From: Phycisphaeraceae bacterium
GTDB lineage: Bacteria > Planctomycetota > Phycisphaerae > Phycisphaerales > Zrk34
Reading direction: 5' to 3'
DNA: 7,791 nucleotides
Assembly: GCA_028281485.1 (NCBI GenBank)
Contig: JANQJT010000043.1
Coordinates: 1-7,791 of the forward strand
Positions 5,735 through 7,791 of the stretch are shown in pieces (position 1 is the first letter of the stretch; each line of letters opens with the position of its first letter). The notes under the pieces are model-generated. The model searched no databases and was not told the origin of the DNA. It worked only from the letters and a program-made list of their open reading frames with translations. Both the position numbers and the translations under genes were made by a program.

Positions 5735-5757
5735 GTTGTTGTAGTTGGAGAGTGGGT

Positions 5758-6384
5758 TTAGTCGTCGTCGGAGGACAAGCCGCCGGGCGGTTCGGGCAGG
5801 GATTCGAGGACGCTGTCGACGACGCCGTAGGCCTGGGCCTCTTCGGCGCTGAGCCACTTGTCGCGGTCGCAATCGCGTTCGATCTGGTCGATGGGTGCGC
5901 TGGTGTGCTTGTGCATGATCTCGTACATGCGCTTGCGCGTCTTGAGCATCTCTTCGGCCTGGATGCCGAGGTCGGTGGCGGTGCCCTCCATGACACCGCC
6001 GAGCAGGGGCTGGTGCAGGAGGACGCGGCTGTTGGGCAGGACGTAGCGTTTGCCGGCGGTGCCGGCGGCGAGCAGCCAGGCGCCCATGGAGGCGGCCATG
6101 CCGACGCAGTAGGTGGCGACGTTGGGCCGGATGAACTGCATGGTGTCGTAGACGGCGAGGCCCGCGGAGATCGATCCGCCGGGGCTGTTGATGTAGAAGT
6201 GGACGTCGTTCTTGGCGTCTTCGTTGGAGAGGAACAGGAGCTGGGCGATGATGACGTTGGCCGAGTCGTCGGTGACGGGTCCGCCGAGGAAGATGACGCG
6301 GTCCTTGAGGAGGCGCGAGTAGATGTCGTAGGCGCGTTCACCGCGACCGGTCTTCTCGATCACCATGGGGATGAGGTTGGACAT
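5758..6384 (-). CDS. clpP: ATP-dependent Clp protease proteolytic subunit ClpP (canonical copy)
   Basis: A 208-residue ClpP that follows the E. coli protein closely. The N-terminal axial-loop segment IPMVIEKTGRGERAYDIYS lies at residues 5-23. INSPGGSIS is at 65-73. The nucleophile motif GMAASMGA contains Ser99, LLHQP contains His124, and ERDCDRDKW contains Asp175. The triad is therefore complete. ClpP forms a barrel of fourteen subunits that degrades proteins fed to it by ClpX, ClpA or ClpC in the cytoplasm. The conserved axial loop suggests this copy can work with an ATPase partner. The ATG at 6384 has AAAGGA 9 nt upstream (6399-6394). Little or no propeptide is apparent compared with the E. 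coli precursor. The tail is acidic (SSDDD). It is the second gene of a two-clpP unit, 42 nt after the first, and ends before a strong terminator. No clpX or tig gene is adjacent. Confidence 0.97.
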   Translation of the reverse strand: MSNLIPMVIEKTGRGERAYDIYSRLLKDRVIFLGGPVTDDSANVIIAQLLFLSNEDAKNDVHFYINSPGGSISAGLAVYDTMQFIRPNVATYCVGMAASMGAWLLAAGTAGKRYVLPNSRVLLHQPLLGGVMEGTATDLGIQAEEMLKTRKRMYEIMHKHTSAPIDQIERDCDRDKWLSAEEAQAYGVVDSVLESLPEPPGGLSSDDD

Positions 6385-6426
6385 CGGGTGTAATCCTTTC
6401 CGCGCGGGGGCGGTCGTGTGTGTGGT

Positions 6427-7110
6427 TTACGCTTCGGGGGGCGCGGTGTTTTCGGGCTTGGCGACTTCGAGGACCTCGTCGACGAGGCCGTAGTCCCTGG
6501 CTTCGGCGGCGCCGAAGTACTTGTCGCGTTCGGCGTCCTCGGCGACGGTGTCGACGGGCTGGCCGGTCAGATCGGCGAGCAGGTCGTTGAGCAGGTTCTT
6601 GCTCTTGAGGATCTCCTCGGCCTGGATCTTGACGTCGGCGGCCTGGCCGTAGACCCCGCCGTAGGGCTGGTGGATCATGACCTTGGCGTGGGGGAGGATG
6701 AAGCGCTTGCCCTTGGTGCCCGCGGCGAGGGTGATGGCGCCGCCGCTCATGGCGCGGCCGATGCAGTAGGTGGCCACGTCGCAGGGGACGTACTTCATGG
6801 TGTCGAAGATGGCGAGGGTGTCGTCGACGCTGCCGCCGGGGCTGTTGATGTAGAGGTGGATGTCGTCGTTCTTGTTGAGGTTGGACAGGTACAGCAGCCT
6901 CATGATGAGCGACGTGGCGGACTGGTAGTTGATCTCACCGACGAGGAAGACCACCCGGTTTTCGAGCAGCATGTCGTCGATGGTCATCTCGCGGTAGCGT
7001 TGCATGCCCCCGCCGGGCGGCATGAGCTTGGGATCGAGATGGAAGAAGGGATGGGGGGCTGCGGTTTGCGGGCCCGTGGGGTTTTGATTCGTATTCGGCA
7101 TGTGATTCAT
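6427..7110 (-). CDS. clpP: ClpP-family protease subunit, divergent paralogue
   Basis: A 227-residue ClpP homologue, first in the two-gene unit. It has LYINSPGGSVDD at 86-97, nucleophile motif GRAMSGGA with Ser122, MIHQP with His147, and AERDKYF with Asp196. The Ser-His-Asp triad is therefore intact, but the usual AASMGA is replaced by AMSGGA. The first 35 residues are Pro/Asn/Gly-rich and probably disordered. The axial-loop motif PMVIExTxRGER of the neighbouring copy is missing; the protein enters the fold at about MTIDDMLLENRVVFL (42-56). This suggests a specialised subunit, perhaps pairing with the canonical ClpP as in mycobacterial ClpP1P2. ATG 7110 is preferred because it sits about 38 nt after the predicted transcription start. 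The open frame continues to 7413 but would run into typA. ATG 7101 is also possible. The ribosome site is weak (AGGG, 9 nt upstream). Confidence 0.95.
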   Translation of the reverse strand: MNHMPNTNQNPTGPQTAAPHPFFHLDPKLMPPGGGMQRYREMTIDDMLLENRVVFLVGEINYQSATSLIMRLLYLSNLNKNDDIHLYINSPGGSVDDTLAIFDTMKYVPCDVATYCIGRAMSGGAITLAAGTKGKRFILPHAKVMIHQPYGGVYGQAADVKIQAEEILKSKNLLNDLLADLTGQPVDTVAEDAERDKYFGAAEARDYGLVDEVLEVAKPENTAPPEA

Positions 7111-7146
7111 GGGGGATCGCCCTGCTCGTCCTTGAAGTTCCTCGGC

Positions 7147-7194
7147 GTGGCGACATGATAGCCCCGGTCTGCGCCTCTCGCCACAGTGGCTATC
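7147..7194. repeat. Two composite interleaved inverted-repeat elements at the clpP promoter
   Basis: On the plus strand GTGGCGA-CAT-GATAGCC (7147-7163) is followed by TCGCCAC-AGT-GGCTATC (7178-7194). Each 7-mer of the second block is the exact reverse complement of the 7-mer in the same place in the first, with the same 3-nt gap. The blocks are spaced 31 bp, about three helical turns. GCCAC-A-GTGGC (7180-7190) is a further perfect palindrome. The blocks cover the predicted -35 and -10 of the clpP operon. Confidence 0.7.
7155..7183 (-). promoter_or_regulatory. Candidate promoter of the clpP operon
   Basis: On the minus strand TATCAT (7160-7155, five of six to the -10 consensus) is preceded after 17 bp by TGGCGA (7183-7178, three of six to -35). 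The start would lie near 7148, about 38 nt before ATG 7110. The weak -35 fits a promoter that needs an activator. No CIRCE (TTAGCACTC-N9-GAGTGCTAA) is seen here. Confidence 0.5.
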
Positions 7195-7305
7195 GGTCGA
7201 TCGGGGCGTCGACTTGGCCTTAGATCGTTTCAAACGCCGATCGGTTACGGGGTGAGGCGGGGTGGTCGCCAAGCGGCGCGATCTCGCTACAATTCCCGCT
7301 CCCCC

Positions 7306-7318
7306 GCCCCGCCGGGGC
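7306..7318 (+). other. GC hairpin in the typA leader
   Basis: GCCCC-GCC-GGGGC is a perfect 5-bp stem about 34 nt before the typA ATG. A TACAAT box (7288-7293) upstream could place it inside a leader of about 50 nt, but no convincing -35 accompanies that box. A TATATA box at 7336-7341 is an alternative that would give an almost leaderless transcript. Confidence 0.3.
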
Positions 7319-7351
7319 CAACGCCCGCCCGTATCTATATAGAGACCCACC

Positions 7352-7791
<440 letters not shown>

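Noticed and set aside
7147..7194. Classical H-type RNA pseudoknot formed by the interleaved repeats
   Set aside because: The order of the arms allows it, but two 3-nt connecting loops across 7-bp stems and a 14-nt middle loop are poor geometry, and the predicted clpP transcript starts within the element. A DNA-level role is more likely.
7226..7236. Palindrome CGTTT-C-AAACG between clpP and typA as a repressor site
   Set aside because: Short (5-bp arms), single copy and about 65 bp upstream of the predicted clpP -10; not enough to claim an operator.

Overview
The window is a GC-rich, gene-dense piece of a bacterial chromosome that looks like a core, vertically inherited region. I see no phage, IS, plasmid or CRISPR features. 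An LptF/LptG permease, an outer-membrane DUF481 barrel with a signal peptide, an ArnT-like glycosyltransferase, weak Shine-Dalgarno sites and two adjacent clpP genes point to a diderm. The look of the proteins suggests Planctomycetota (Phycisphaerae-like). That placement is an inference from style, not a proof.

Layout. Positions 1-780 (+) hold the C-terminal part of a polytopic ArnT/PMT-type glycosyltransferase. It converges on a minus-strand pair, an LptF/LptG permease (2655-1477) followed after 4 nt by a PAP2 phosphatase (1472-777). The two convergent stop codons share the palindrome TTAA at 777-780. A minus-strand tRNA-Glu(CTC) lies at 2872-2800. It has a near-consensus promoter, a strong hairpin in its short leader and a rho-independent terminator of its own. 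A PlsC-like acyltransferase (4220-2982, minus) is divergent from a DUF481 outer-membrane protein (4373-5347, +). After that comes an intergenic stretch carrying a 9-nt tandem duplication and a 28-codon ORF for a hydrophobic peptide (5516-5602, +). A perfect bidirectional terminator (5704-5734) separates it from two adjacent clpP genes read leftwards (7110-6427, then 6384-5758). The window ends in the first 146 codons of typA/bipA (7352 to the edge, +), which is divergent from the clpP pair.

How the genes work together. The left two thirds is an envelope neighbourhood: lipid-linked sugar transfer, lipid phosphate removal, LPS-type lipid export, lipid acylation and an outer-membrane barrel. A single pathway is plausible but not shown. 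The right third is protein quality control and ribosome-associated stress response: two different ClpP subunits sharing a 241-bp divergent control region with the translational GTPase TypA. The two ClpP proteins differ in a structured way. The downstream one has the canonical N-terminal axial-loop motif. The upstream one lacks it and has a variant nucleophile motif, although both keep Ser-His-Asp.

Intergenic space. No gene-free stretch exceeds 300 bases once the small ORF at 5516 is accepted. Without it, 5348-5757 holds only the tandem repeat, a small hairpin at 5639-5655 and the bidirectional terminator. The most unusual non-coding structure is a pair of composite elements laid over the predicted -35 and -10 of the clpP promoter (7147-7194). 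I found no clearly new defence or mobile system.
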